Origin: Morinoia aosen | Taxonomy: Eukaryota; Arthropoda; Malacostraca; Amphipoda; Talitridae | NCBI GenBank assembly: GCA_030386875.1 | Contig: CM059562.1 | Coordinates: forward strand, 47,327,757-47,391,756 | Reading direction: 5' to 3' | Length of the DNA stretch: 64,000 nucleotides | Shown here: positions 31,497 through 44,820 of the stretch, one piece after another | Numbering within the stretch: position 1 is the stretch's first letter | How the letters are laid out: each line of letters starts with the position of its first letter | The notes under the pieces: generated by a model | What the model was told of the DNA's origin: nothing | Seen by the model: the letters and a program-made list of their open reading frames with translations, nothing else | Database searches by the model: none | Position numbers and translations under genes: made by a program

Positions 31497-33575
31497 TCAT
31501 TTGTAGCGGGAAGGAGTTTTGACAACGCGACCGTGCCGGGTTTGGCGGTCAGAAAATTTTACTACGCGGGGAAGTTTCACCAAACGGGTCTGCAAATTTA
31601 GGTCAGCAAGGGTTCTAGGAACACGAGTTACTGCAGCGGGCTCGTCTGGTCTATCCGGACTTGTCGCTGTTTCAGTAAGAGGGCTAGAATTAGAATCTAC
31701 GATAGGCTTAGGGATAGGGTTTGAATGTACAGGCACATAGAAAGGATTACACTCAAGTTGACTAGGCAACAAGGCAGCCAACTGAGGAAGCTGAGATGGT
31801 AGATATGATCGAGTCTCAGTGGAAAGAGAATTCTGTGGAGAGAATGATGAGTTAGAAGTTACACTATGATCGGAAGTGTACGCGACTTTTAATCGATCAA
31901 TGCTCACAGGGTCGCGTGAACCAGATCTTTCAAGGATAAAATACTTGGGGATGCGTTTGAGTATTTTGAATGGGCCATCATAAGGGCGCGTGAGTGTAGG
32001 TTTGATGGCGTCGTTTCGGACGTACACATGTGTGCAGTCTTGCAAAGCAGGATCCAGTTTGTTCTCAGTCTGAGGCATTCGCGGGGCAACATACTTGATC
32101 TGACGCATGCAGTCTTTAAGGCAGGTTACATATGCGGAACGGTCAGCAGATGAAAATTCAGGCAAAGGTTTTGGGTCAACAATGTCGCCGGGGAGACGAA
32201 GTGTTTGCCCATAGAGCATTTCAGCTGCTGTGCATTGCTGATCCTGTCTATGTAAATTTCGGATGCTAAGTAGTACTACTGGAAGTCTGTCAGTCCAACA
32301 ATTGCTGCAGTTCAGGCAACGTAATGCCGATTTTAGGTCTCTGTGGACTCTCTCAATAAGTCCATTCGACTGCGGATGGTAAGCGGTAGTTGATGTATTT
32401 GCACACCCTAAGGCGGTACTAAGCTCACTCCAAAATTTGGAGGTAAATTGTGATCCCCGGTCATGTGTGACACTTAAGGGAACACCAAATCTAGAGATCC
32501 AGTTGGACATGAAAGCGCGCGCTACAGTCTCGGTTTGGGTATCAGGAAGAGGGACAGCCTCAACCCAACGTGTGAACCTATCTATGATGGTCAACAAATA
32601 AGAATGACCGCGCGATAAAGGCAAAGGACCCACCAAATCTAGGTGTACAGAGTCGAACTTGTGACCTGTGAATGCACAACTCTGCAGCGCTGCACGATTA
32701 TGTTTCACCACTTTACTACTCTGACATGCATGGCAATTTTGCACAATTTGCTTGACTTCCTTACGCATCGCTGGCCAAACGTAACGATCAGAAATCAAAC
32801 GCAATGTACGGTTAATACCAGGATGAGAGAGAGAATGATAGTGAAGAATAGCTACTCTGCGGAGAGTCGCGGGAAGATACAAACGAGAAAGTCGCTTGGC
32901 ATCACGGTACACGCCGTCAACCAAGGTCAATTTCAGAGAGGAAGTGTTAGAAGGCTTGAGAAGGTCCTGAAGTTCAGGATCCTCCTTCTGCGCGTTTTCA
33001 ATGTTGCCGAAAGTGATTTCACCACTGGTTTGGACAGTATTGATGCGTGATAGACAATCAGCGACAGTATTGTCCAATCCTTTTATGAAGCGGATGTCCG
33101 TGGTGAATTGGCTAATGAAGGAAAGATGTCGAGCCTCTCTTGGAGAATGTCTTTCAGAAGGCATCTTAATCGCTGAGGTCAAAGGTTTGTGGTCTGTGTA
33201 GATCACGAACTCCCTTGCCTCTAGAGCATAGCGAAAGTGTCTCACAGACAGATAGATAGCAAGAAGTTCCCTACCGAACGCGCTATAAGCACGCTCTGTG
33301 GGCGACAGCTTTTTGGAAGAGAAAGCAAGAGGAGAGATGTTAGTACCTACTTGTTGTTGCAAAACAGCACCTACGGCGGTACTGGATGCGTCAACACCGA
33401 GGCTGAAATCAGCATTAGCAATAGGGTAGGATAATTCAGTCGCGGAAGCTAACTTGTGCTTTATTTCCTCAAAAGCTTTGCGCGCTTCTTCTGTCCATTT
33501 TACCTCAATAGATTTTCCTTTTCGTTTCGGTTCGAGGAGGTCAGACAAGGGCGCTAAAGTTTGCAGCTGCTGCAT
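31497..33575 (-). pseudogene. pol: G2 pol remnant: RT end, RNase H, integrase
   Basis: An open 692-codon frame starting just inside the deletion junction, so it lacks protease and the RT active site. Recognisable parts are the end of the RT connection (QTLAPLSDLLE), RNase H (VDASSTAVGAVLQQ, YTDHKPL), and integrase with HHCC finger, DLVGPLP, THDRGSQFTS and GLIERVHRDL, then the C-terminal tail. The integrase half looks intact. It is out of frame with the gag fragment across the junction, so no functional polyprotein is expected. It is close to G3 and G1 in sequence. Confidence 0.92.
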
Positions 33576-34128
33576 TCAAGGAAGCAACTTGCGGTGCTTG
33601 CGACAAATTAATGTTGCGCATCACCGTCTCAGTGGACTCTGCAAGCTTCTCCAAAGTTTGATCAGGGCCTGCTAGCGATAGAAATGGACGCACATTGTGA
33701 GGAAGCTTAGTCATGAAAACTTCCTTCAGAAATCCCTCAGCTACGGCAACACCCGTAGCGAGTTTGCGCAGCTCTTTGACTAGCGAAGTGGGAGAGAAAG
33801 AGACAGAGACAGATGGAATTGCTGAGGCGTCTACAAGGCTCCTAAATTTGTCCGCATCGGACATCTGAAGCCTTGCTAGAATTTTGCCTTTCAAGATTCC
33901 GTAAGGATTTAGAGCTGGGGGGTTTTCTAGCAATTGGTTTGAGTCATTCAGTAATTTTGTGGGGGCGGCGGACACAAGGGCGTAAAACTGATCGGTGTTA
34001 TCAGTTATTTTATGATACCTAAACATCGCCTCCACCTGTTGGAACCAGGTATGAGCGTCCTCCGGAATGAAGGGGGGCAGACTAAGGGGTTTCGTGCGCG
34101 CTCGATCTTCATTATCTGAGTCAGGCAT
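33541..34128 (-). pseudogene. gag: G2 gag 5' fragment
   Basis: Begins MPDSDNEDRARTKPLSLPP at the ATG equivalent to that of G1 and continues through the capsid region to ...QVASLNAAAANFS, then runs into pol sequence in another frame and stops after a few codons. The RNA-binding CHCC finger and the frameshift signal are missing. Unlike G1, this part of gag has no internal stop. Confidence 0.92.
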
Positions 34129-34199
34129 GTCAGCAATCTCTTTGGGGATGCACAATTAAGATATCAATGCCTATGACTTGGGATTAAGTGGCAAGGGTT

Positions 34200-34510
34200 C
34201 GCGTTATTTCTTTACCTACTCAATCATTCAAATTAAGTTGAAACAGAAGGAAGGAAATATGAAATTGAAACGAAAAAAAAAATTATGCGGTATGCGGCAA
34301 TTAGCGTAGGCACAAAAATAAAGCAGGTGAGAAAAATTATTTTTCTACCTACTCAATCGATCAATAACGTTGAAAAACGGAAAGAAAGAAAAAATGGAAC
34401 GAGAATTTACGGTAGTCAGAATAAACGTAAGCACGGAAATAGGAAAAAAATATTTTTCCTACCTACTGAGGCACATAAAACAAACAAAGACAGGAAAGCA
34501 GCATAAAAGA
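34200..34510 (-). repeat. G2 leader repeats, three units
   Basis: Three plus-strand TACCTACT motifs (near 34213, 34346, 34460) mark the same three-unit leader as in G1, on the minus strand. Confidence 0.7.
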
Positions 34511-34702
34511 AAAAAAAATTTTTAGAGCTGCTCAGAGAACGATTAGCACAGTGGCATCTATAGAAACTTCTCAAAGACTACGACATGGGAAATTTATCAC
34601 TACAATGATATGCCAAAATTAACCTCTCTCACAATCTCCCAAACACTTATCGAGTTGAATAGTTTTTAAGTTTTAAAGAAAGTTTTGGGGTTATTTTAAC
34701 TG

Positions 34703-34712
34703 GGGGTCACCA
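34703..34712 (-). other. G2 primer binding site, tRNA-Trp type
   Basis: Minus-strand TGGTGACCCC, starting two bases after the 5' LTR; complementary to the 3' end of tRNA-Trp, the usual CsRn1-clade primer. Confidence 0.75.
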
Positions 34713-34713
34713 G

Positions 34714-37105
34714 TGTTAGGATTTGGCCGTGGGGTAAAGCCAGTCCTAAACCACCTCGATAAGCATTTGTAATAGACCATGAGAAAGGATAATAAGCACT
34801 CAGGAACTCAGCTTTTCGTTGGTAGTTTTATTCTTGAGAAGAGCCGAAAAAGGATTGCCAAATCTTGCTCTTCTGAAGGACTCGGCTGACGATGGTTCGC
34901 AGTCCTGGCAGGCGGTAGGCTCCTGGAGAAATGCTGAAGCCGACCGCGTGTGTGTGTGTGTGGTTTAAAAATTATTTTAACCCAATGTTATAAAACTTGG
35001 AAACGACCCGAGGCGATTGTTAAGGGCAATTTAATTGAGTTGAGGCCAGGCAAGTAGACTCAAGTTTTGGGGCAATTCCGATGAGTCAAGTAGTGTTAAG
35101 GCCCAAGCAAGCGAGACCAACAAAACGGAAGGCCAAGGCAAGTATAGACTGGTAAGATGAGGCCAGCTAAGGTTGGGCCAGTTCCAGTAAAACCAGTTCA
35201 GTGAAAAAACCAGTTACGTGAAGACTAAATCCAACAAAGTCAATCCCACTAAGGCCCAGGGAGTGCTGGTGTGTTGGCGTTGGTGATGACGATGAGGTTT
35301 GCAAAAAGACGAGGGCTGGATGAGCAGTCCAAGGAGACATCACAGAAAATTCTAGTGCTGACAGTCCCCAACATCGACATGATAAACGCCCACACGCAAC
35401 TCCGAGAAATCCTACAGATCAGACACGAGCTATCTTTAAGGATTCTCACTTTTGGCAAAACTCAAGGAGAAAGGACAGATTCTTTTGTAACTGGCAACTT
35501 GTTCACAAATGCCTTCGGCTTTAATCTCAGAGCATGCGGTTTAAGACTTTCTGGTAATGACAATCGTTATTCATTACCGAAACTACATGCAAGTAAACAC
35601 AAGATCTACGGAATATCATGAAAATATCAAGAGACTGCAACTTTTGCAAGAATCTGCAGGACAGCAATATAGGAGGTTAAATTGGTGGAGTTTTTGGAAA
35701 AAAAGAACACGTGATTTCATAACACAAGATTCATGAAACCGCGAAAAGACATAACACGGCTAAAATTGCGTAATATTGAGAATTAACGCTTGTTCAGTGC
35801 TCTAGAAACATCCCTATCTCCGTACAAGAATCAACAGAGAAAAGGAATCCTACTTTCATTGCTATAAATCCTACTGAAAATCACGGATAAATATCATTTG
35901 CAATAATAAAGAAAATATTAAGGAATAATCTCCACAATAAAAAAAGAGAAACACTAAACGTTTTGCTTGCACAGAAAGGAAATATGCGCAAAAACGAAAA
36001 CATGAAAATCAGTCGATTAACCCGGCGGTCTCAAGCGTCGCCATTTGCAATAAACCTTGCGCGTTCACGAAGCATTTTTATGAGAGAAGTACTCGTTTAC
36101 GATGGCAGAGGCTAATATGTATTTCTGCCGCAAAAATAAGAGAAATTCGATTTTAATTTGGGGATGGTGATTTATATTGAAATAAATGCGATTAACGCAA
36201 GATTTAAGGAGTTATAAAAATGAAGAAAACTAAAAAACTTTAGCAGGCATATACATGAATAGTCTTCGTAATTTATAAACGTACGAAATTATTAGAAGAC
36301 ATTTCCCAATTAATAATTCCACGCTAAACACAATTAAGAAAATTACTGTACTTTATGTTGTGAAAAAGAAATTAAATCCCGCGTACAAAAAGGTACGAAT
36401 TTTAAATGACATGAGTCGGCAGCATTGCCTCGCCATTTTTGGAAAACAACGGCACCGCGAACACAGACGCCAGCAGCTCTGTCGTGCTCTAACGGCCGTA
36501 TTCGTAAACGAGTCTTGAGATAATATGGCAGCGTAAAATGTCGAACTTTGTTAGTGAGGCAAAAGGTGAACGTAGTTGAATATAATAGTAATAATGAAAA
36601 AAAATTCGACAAGAATTGAAACATGACACGCAAATGTTTACGCTATTTCACGTTGAGGTAGCATTCGAAATACACATGCCCGTCTAAGAGCTTTAACACT
36701 ATTTTAAGTTCATCCTTAATTCATGACGATGAAGAGATCCTTAAGTTAATCAACAGGCACACAGGGAATTTACACTTGTATACATTACCAGGTTACTTCT
36801 TCTTATTTAAACACTAAATATCTTCACTTACACGAACGCGGTATGCACGAGCTAGTAAGGCACGAGAGAATGTGTTTCAAAAGGACGCCACGCACAGTGC
36901 TGCCAGATTCAGAGGCTTGAAACACGAACATGTCAATCGTGACTTTAATTTTTTTGCTTTTTGCACAAAAACTGTAAGGATTACGAATTAGAAGTAGAAC
37001 ATAATTAATAATAAATTATAGTAAGATTTTTAATGCTAATAATTATTTTATATAAGTGCGAATGGGAAAATTTATAATTCTTACGCTTTTGTAGCGATTG
37101 CTACA
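34714..37105 (-). repeat. G2 5' LTR (right), 2392 bp
   Basis: Same length as the left LTR and about 99 percent identical by eye. In sense it begins TGTAGCAATCGCTACA. Confidence 0.95.
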
Positions 37106-37296
37106 CACACATAGGTACCATGTTTGCAAATGACAACGTATAGGCGGTCAAATCATAATACCTACGCATACTTCCAAACTGTTGTGTGATGTCTTGAATT
37201 ATAAAACAATGAGCGAGGGAGATTGTTCAGCAATGGAGATACCAGGCAAATGAGATTCGTCAGTACTTATTCAGTATGTTCTGTAACTAAAAATTA

Positions 37297-38397
37297 TTAT
37301 TGAGACACAAGATGACGAGTTATTTTGGCTTTAAATTCTCTAGGTCTTTGAGGGACTTTAATATTCAGGGGAAGTTTGTTCCACAGTAAGGCGCCTGATA
37401 TGGACAGAGCCTTCTGCCCTAAGTGAGATGAACGATAGTTGACTAAGACATTATTGTTTCTGTTCGGTTTTTGATTGGTTACCGTGGGTGGATGGAAACG
37501 CACTATCTCAGCATTGCTCTGAGGAAGATATAACGAGGAGAATACGTATTGGGCCTTCTGCAAGAGGAGCCTTTCTTGGATAGGAATCCAGCCGAGTTTA
37601 TTGAGGAGAGGGGTTACGTGATCACTTCTTTTGAAATTACCGTTGCATACCACCTTGGCTGCAAAATTCATGCATTTTTGTAAGTCCCTTTGAAGGTATT
37701 GAGGTAAGTCTCCCCATACTAGGCTGCAGTAGTCAATGCGCGATAACACAAGGGATTGAATAGCTAATAATCTGGATTTTTCGTCTAGCACACTTTTTAT
37801 ACGATGAAAAAACATTAAAGTTCCGTAGATTTTGTTGCAAGTAGTCTCAACGTGAGATTTGAAGGACATATTTCTATCGAACCAGATACCTAGATTTTTA
37901 ACTTTTTCTGATGCATTAATTTTATCATTTCCAACTGCAAGAGTAAGATCTGAAGTTTTTTTAATTGCATCTTTGGATCCAAAAATAATGCATTGTGTTT
38001 TATTAGCATTTAATTTGAGACCATTTCGGTCGTACCATGATTTCAGGCTAGTCAGTAAAGTTTCGGCTTTAATTTGCGTCTGTGGTATTTCCGATACTGA
38101 ACTTGTTATTGCAATTTGAACATCATCTGCATACATTGAGATCCGTGTGTTAGAAGGCATTGGAGGGAAATCACTAATGAAAATAGAAAAGAGTAGCGGA
38201 CCAAGAATGGATCCTTGGGGAACACCAAAATTGTTTTGAATGAATGGGGACAATTTGTTTTCTATGCGGACTGCATGAGATCGATTTGACAAGTAACTTT
38301 CAAACCATTGCGTGTCTATTCCCAAGTTCAGTATTTTACGTAGAAGTCTTTCATGTTCGACGCTATCGAACGCCTTAGAGAGATCAAGTAGCAGCAA
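37297..38397 (-). pseudogene. non-LTR retrotransposon, RT and C-terminal part
   Basis: A 366-codon frame with RT motifs of the Jockey/CR1/L2 group of LINEs: LLDLSKAFDSVEHERLL, FGVPQGSILGPLLFSIFI, the catalytic MYADDVQI, LKLNANKTQ and LGIWFD. The C-terminal region carries LLNKLGWIPIQERLLLQKAQ, typical of that group. The N-terminal half of the protein is in a different frame at 38474-39724, with a frameshift and stops between, so the copy is dead. A 3' untranslated part probably continues to about 37.2 kb; no poly-A tail is seen. Confidence 0.9.
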
Positions 38398-38473
38398 GAG
38401 TGTTACATTCTTTTGATCGATGTCACTGTATATTTTTTCAGATATATTGAGCTTTAATACTTTACTTTAATAT

Positions 38474-39724
38474 TCAGGGGTCTTGGGTGCTAGTATTTCT
38501 TCTATAGGCATATTGATTTTGGTGGAGTAGATTTGACTCGTCCAGGTGAAATGACAGTTGATTTGTCATCACTTTCTCCAATAGTTTGGACATGACAGGC
38601 AAAAGACTGATGGGCCTGTAGTTTGATGCTGTATTTAGGTCACCACTTTTGTGCAACGGTCTAATAATGGAGTGTTTCCATTGGTTTGAAAACGTGTTGG
38701 TTACTATTGATGTATTAATTATCAGACGAATCCATGGTGCTGTAACAGGGAAACTGTCTTTGATATATTGAAGACTGATACCATCATGTCCAACTGCCTT
38801 TGTGTTTTTTAGTGAGTATAAGATGTTTCGTAACTCTGGTAAATCGACAGGGCGTGGTCTCCACTTGACATCAGTCCTCGAGGGTGCAGTGGGGCATGAA
38901 TTTTCAATTGTCGTTTCATCTGGATTGGTACACACCTCACTGAAAACTTGAGCCCCTACTTTTGAAAAGAATGTGTTGAAATCCGTGGCTGTTGCCAAGG
39001 GATTTTCAAAATTACTTATGCGATCTAAATTTTTATATGGGGCTACCTCACTAATGATTTCCCAAGTTCGCTTCGGGTTATTTTTAGCCGTTATCAGTGC
39101 CTGGTGGAAGTGAGTTTGTTTCGCTACACTGATTTTCTTTCGAAGAATTTTTTCATGTTCTTTATATTTCTTGTATAAGGTACTGTTTGATCTATTGTTT
39201 TTGTACTCTCGCAAGTTAGCTTTCTTTATTCTGCTCATCTCTTTAACTTCGTCAGTGATCCAAACAGTTCGTTTTGGCTTGGTTTTTTTGGTGACGTAAG
39301 GTGCACATTCGTCGAGAGCTGCTGTGAAGTTCTCGTTGAAAATTGACACTTGTATATCAACATCGTCAGATTGCATCATTTTCTGGAATTCGGTAGACCT
39401 ATCGAGTAGTTTTTCTTGAAATAGTTCTGCTGAATAGTGCCTTTTCGAGCGATAGGTCATTAAGCGGTATTTTTGTCTTTCCTTCGCAATATTAATTTCA
39501 CATTCTATAGAGTGGTGATCGGAAATAGAAGGTGATATTACTGTACTAAGTATTGCGGTGGGATTATTTGTGATTGCTAGATCGAGGAGAGTTGCAGAGA
39601 TTTTAGTGATGCGAGTCGGTTCTTTGACCATTTGTGATAAGCTTAGTTTATACAATAGTTTGCTTAGCTGATTGTTTTTGTCCGTTAGGGCTTTTAATAT
39701 ACGAAACATCTCTTTCCCAGACAT
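38474..39724 (-). pseudogene. non-LTR retrotransposon, endonuclease end and RT start
   Basis: 416 codons upstream of the RT fragment. It contains the end of an APE-type endonuclease (SATLLDLAITN, SISDHHSIECEI), a lysine-rich linker and the first RT motifs (KAVGHDGISLQYIKD, IIRPLHKSGD, NYRPISLLPVMSKLLEKV, HQNQYAYRRN). The first two thirds of the endonuclease are absent, so the insertion is 5'-truncated at about 39.76 kb. The two frames together make one ORF2-like protein broken by an indel near 38.46 kb. The family is CR1/L2-like by motif; the exact clade is not assigned. Confidence 0.88.
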
Positions 39725-39769
39725 TACTCTTTACAAATGTCCCCAAGTTTTAATTAAACATGAATAAAA

Positions 39770-40422
39770 ATAATTTATTCTGAGAAAAAACAACAATATA
39801 TATATATAAATATCGTTCAGTTCACTATTTGCTTGCACATTTCCGAGAAAATTTTGAATTGGAACATAAATTAATTTACAAAGCTGACATTAACTTTGAT
39901 CATCTTCAAAAACGCCTATATGGATCTTGGTTCCAGTAGTAAGTCAAATAGGCTATTTTATTTTTATTTCGCAGGAATTGACGTATAAACTACGCGAGCA
40001 ATTGGTTTCTAAAATTGGGTGTTATATACCTTTAACTATGATTATTTCCAAATCTGTCCCTGAAATCATGAGTAATTAAGATATTGAGTCGATGTAGCAT
40101 CCGACCTTATTTTTTAGATCCTCGAGTATTGTTTTTTTCAATTTGTCCATAACATTTCCTTATAGTGTCATGTATTTCTTTTTAAAATTACTGCATGAAT
40201 TAATTCAATTTTATTCATGAATATAACAATTGAATAGTTAGCTTCACAGTAAATTATTAGTCAACCATTACAACTTTGAATTCATGCTCATGAGTGTCAT
40301 TTTCGATGTAGTCGGAGATAAGTTGTCTTAACTTTTTATCATTAATATTTTTCCCTTATGTTTATTTTCAATACGTATAAATAAATTATATATTAATATG
40401 TGCCCATGTCTTTGTGCATACA
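39770..40422. other. non-coding DNA between LINE and G3
   Basis: AT-rich; nothing recognised. Confidence 0.5.
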
Positions 40423-42565
40423 TGTTAGGTTTGGCCGTGGGTATAGCCAACGCTAAACGTTAAACCGATAAGTATTTGTAAACCATGAGAGAAGGGTAAT
40501 GAGGCGAGGGAACTCAGCTTGTTTCTGGTTTATTTGAAGAAGCCGGAAAGGACCGTCGAGTTGCGTTACTGGCCCGATCTTCGCTGAAGATACTTCGCGA
40601 ATCCGGGAGGTAGCTGATCCGGCAGGTTGGAGGTATGTAAGTGTAATTGTATCTCTGAGATCCCGTTTAACGGACGGGAAAATAAGGGCACAATTCTGGT
40701 GCGTCTCTTAGGGGGGCAAGGCCCTGCTGATTTCAGCAGTTTAGGGTTCAATCTCTCGGACTCGTATCCGGTGTGGTTTAAGAATTAAACCAGAATTATA
40801 GGATAAGCTCAAGGCCCAGGTGAGTGTGTTTATGGCGTGTGGTGCGTGGCGATGTCGTTGAGGTCCTGTAAAAAGTCGAAATGCTGGATGAGCAGTCCCA
40901 GGAGACAAGAAAAAATTCCACCACTGACAGTCCCCAACATCGTAAATGATAAACTCCCACACAGTAGAAACTCTCTGAGAAATCCTACAGATCCGATACG
41001 AGTTAATTTCATTTGTTCTCTCTTTTGTCAAGCTCAAAAGTAGGATAGAATCAATTTAGAAACTCTTATACAACTGCTCTTGCTTTAAATGCAAGGCATG
41101 AAATTTAAGAATTTTTGGTAATAACTACTTGTGATTTTTAAAGAGTAACAATATCGGTAATTCCATTTTGTGGAATTATGGCAATTTTCGTGTGACTAAA
41201 TAACACGTGATTTATGCAGCAGGGAGGAATATATATAAGACAGTAGCTAAAATACATAGGATGAGAATTACTAGCTTTTTGTGTACTCTTAGAACATCTC
41301 TATATCCGTACGAGAATTAACAAGGAAAAAATCCTAACTCTCATTTAAGATCACTCATCTGAAAAGCACTGGCAAAGCATCATTGATAAAAAAAATAAGG
41401 AATAATATCCACCTGAGAAAAGAAATACTAAACGTATTGCTTGCGCAGAAAGAAAATATTTCGCAAGACGAAATATGGAAATCAAGGTGACAATGACCCG
41501 GCGGTTTTTACGTTACGCCATTTGCAATAAACCGCCGGCATAACATCGTGAGCGTTCACGAAGTATTTTGTATGCGAGAAGTACTCGTTTACGATGGCAG
41601 AGGCTAGTATGTATTTCTGCCGCAAGAATAAGGAAAATTTTATTTAATTTGTTGATGGTGATTTATATTGACATAAGTGCGATTAAACGCAAGATTAAAG
41701 GAGTAATGAAAATACAAAATAAAACTAAAACTTTAGCAGGCATATGCATGAATAATTTTCGTACTCTATAATACGTACGAAATTATTAAAAAGGCATTGC
41801 CAATTATTATTTCACGTCAAACACATTTCAGAAAACTACTGCAAGTATGTTGTGAAAAGAAATACTATTCCACGTACAAAAAGTACGATTTTAAATCACA
41901 GAGTAATGACACGAGACGGCAGTCTGTGCTTCGCCATTTTGGAAAACAAAGACACCGGCAACGCAAGACGCCAGCAGTTCTGTCGTGCTCTCTCACGAGC
42001 GTTTTATGAACGAATTTCAATATCAATATGACCGCTGCAAGTGTATACTTGTTGTAGTAAGGGAAGGGACGTAGTTGAATATCTAATATAAATTATTGAC
42101 ACACGAAATGCACGTGACGTGCAAAGTTCACGCTAAGCCATGTTGAGATATCCTCTGAATGAACCATGCTACATCACAACTTCTACGCATAACTACGTAT
42201 CTAAATACACAGCACTGTCACAATTTCTACCCAAACTGAACACGAAGAAGGAACACGATTATTTTCTAACACAGATTTACTCACGAGAAATGCTGTAACA
42301 CCGAGCTAGAGAGACGCCAATGTGAAAGTGCGTTTTGAAAGAGACGCGCCACTGCGCAGTATTGCCATTCAGGGGCTCCTCTCTCGAAAAATGTCGAGTG
42401 TTATTTTATTGTCTCATGCATTTACACAAAAACTTCAATGATTACGAATTAGAAGTAGAAAATAATTAATAATAAATTAGAGTAAGATTTTTAATGCTAA
42501 TAATTATTTTATTTAAGTGCGAATGGGAAAATTTATAATTTTTACGCTTTGTAGCGAATGCTACA
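40423..42565 (-). repeat. G3 3' LTR (left), 2143 bp
   Basis: Plus-strand limits TGTTAGGTTTGG...GCTACA. It resembles the G2 LTRs. In sense it begins TGTAGCATTCGCTACA. The section at about 42290-42420 matches a block in the G1 LTR. Confidence 0.9.
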
Positions 42566-42606
42566 TTACCCCCCAAGGCGCAGACCGAAAGGTCCACTCG
42601 CTGCAA

Positions 42607-44787
42607 TCATTTGTAGCGGGAAGGAGTTCGAACAACGCGACCATGCCGGGTTTGGCGGTCGGAAAATGTTACTGCGCGGGGAAGTTTCACCAAACGGGTC
42701 TGCAAATTTAGATCGGCAAGAGTTCTAGGAACAGGAGTTACAGCAGCGGGCTCGTCTGGTCTCTCCAGACTTGTCGCTGTTTCAGTAAGAGGGCTAGAAT
42801 TAGAGTCTACGATAGGCTTAGGGATAGGGTTTGAATGTACAGGCACATAGAAAGGATTACACTCAAGTTGACTAGGCAACAATGCAGCCAACTGAGGAAG
42901 CTGAGATGGTAGATATGATCGAGTCTCAGTAGAAAGGAAAAACTGTGGAGAGAATGATGAGTTAGAAGTTACACTATGATCGGAAGGGTACGCGACTTTT
43001 AATCGATCAATGCTCACAGGGTCGTGTGAACCAGATCTTTCAAGAATGAAGTACTTGGGCGTCTTTTTCAAAATTTTGAATGGGCCATCATAAGGGCGCG
43101 TGAGTGTAGGTTTGATGGCGTCATTACGGACGTACACACGTGTGCAGTCTTGCAAAGCAGGATCTAATTTGTCTTTTGTTTGAGGCATTCGTGGAGCAAC
43201 ATACTTGATCTGACGCATGCAATCTTTGAGACAGGTTACATATTTGGAACGGTCAGCAGATGAAAATTCAGGCAAAGGTTTTGGGTCAACAATGTCGCCG
43301 GGGAGACGAAGTGTTTTCCCATACAACATTTCTGCTGCTGTGCATTGCTGATCTTGCCGATATAAATTCCTAATAGTCAGCAGTACTACTGGAAGTCTGT
43401 CAGTCCAATCGTGGCTGCAATTAAGGCAGCGCAGCGCAGCATTTAAATCTCTGTGAACTCTCTCAATAAGTCCATTCGACTGCGGATGGTAAGCGGTAGT
43501 GCTTAAGTTTTCACAACCTAAAGCGGTGCTAAGCTCACTCCAAAATTTGGAGGTAAATTGTGATCCCCGGTCATGCGTGACACTTAAGGGAACCCCAAAT
43601 CTGGAAATCCAGTTGCTCATGAAAGCGCGCGCTACTGTCTCAGTTTGGGTATCAGGAAGAGGCACGGCCTCAACCCATCGAGAAAACCTATCAATGATGG
43701 TCAACAAATAAGACTGACCACGCGATAAAGGCAAAGGACCCACTAAATCTAGGTGTACAGAGTCGAATTTGTGTCCAGCAAAAGCACAGCTCTGTAACGC
43801 TGCACGATTATGTTTCACAATTTTGCTACTCTGACATGCATGACAATTTTGCACAATTTGCTTGACCTCCTTACGCATCGCTGGCCAGACGAAACGATCG
43901 GAAATCAAACGCAATGTACGGTTAATACCAGGATGAGAGAGAGAATGATAGTGAAGAATAGCTACTCTGCGGAGAGTCGCAGGAAGATACAAACGAGAAA
44001 GTCGCTCGGCATCACGGTACACGCCGTCAACCAAGGTTAATTTCAGAGAGGAAGTGTTAGAAGGTTTGAGAAGATCCTGGAGTTCAGGATCCTCCTTCTG
44101 CGCGTTTTCAATATTGCCGAAAGTGATTTCACCACTGGTTTGGACAGAGTTGATTCTCGATAAGCAGTCAGCGACAGTATTGTCGAGACCTTTGATATAT
44201 CGGATATCAGTGGTGAATTGACTAATGAAGGAAAGGTGTCGAGCTTCTCTTGGCGAATGCCGTTCAGAAGGCATGTTGATCGCCGAGGTCAAGGGTTTGT
44301 GGTCTGTGTAGATCACGAACTCCCTTGCCTCTAGTGCATAGCGAAAGTGTCTTACAGACAGATAGATAGCAAGGAGTTCCCTACCGAACGCGCTATAAGC
44401 ACGCTCAGTGGGCGACAGCTTTTTGGAAAAGAAAGCAAGGGGAGAGATATTAGTACCTATTTGTTGTTGCAAAACGGCACCTACGGCAGTACTTGAGGCA
44501 TCAACTACCAAACTGAAATCAGCATTAGCAATAGGGTAGGATAATTCAGTCGCGGTAGCTAGCTCATGCTTAATCTCGTCAAAAGCTTTGCGCGCATCCT
44601 CCGTCCATTTTACCTCAATAGATTTACCTTTTTTCTTGGCTTCCAGCAATTCTGAAAGAGGAGCTAAGGTTTGAGCACAATTGCGTATAAAGCGATGATA
44701 GAAGTTAACAGAACCTAGGAACCTTCTCAGTTCCTTCTTGGTCTGTGGAAGAGGAAAGTTTTTGATCACTTCTACTTTGGAAGGCAA
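42607..44787 (-). pseudogene. pol: G3 pol, second part: RT end, RNase H, integrase
   Basis: 726 codons, same frame as the first part and separated from it by a single TAA (44818-44820). It contains the RT thumb/connection (VEVIKNFPLPQTKKELRRFL), RNase H (VVDASSTAVGAVLQQ, YTDHKPLTSA), integrase HHCC finger, DLVGPLP, THDRGSQFTS, GLIERVHRDL and the C-terminal tail ending RHGRVVRTPSRYK. No other lesion is seen. G1 has a leucine codon (TTA) where G3 has the stop, so a single base change disables this pol. Confidence 0.92.
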
Positions 44788-44820
44788 AGGTTTTAGACCT
44801 AGGCTAGAGATTTCATGACC

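Larger units (their letters stand above)
29064..37105 (-). mobile_element. G2: internally deleted CsRn1-type Gypsy element
   Basis: An 8.0-kb minus-strand element with two 2392-bp LTRs and the 4-bp duplication CACA (29060-29063 and 37106-37109). The interior (31456-34713) keeps the primer site, leader, 5' gag and 3' pol but has lost about 1.7 kb that in G1 and G3 encodes the Gag finger, protease and most of RT. LTRs differ at fewer than 1 percent of sites, so a copy unable to make its own RT moved recently, presumably using enzymes from relatives. Confidence 0.93.
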
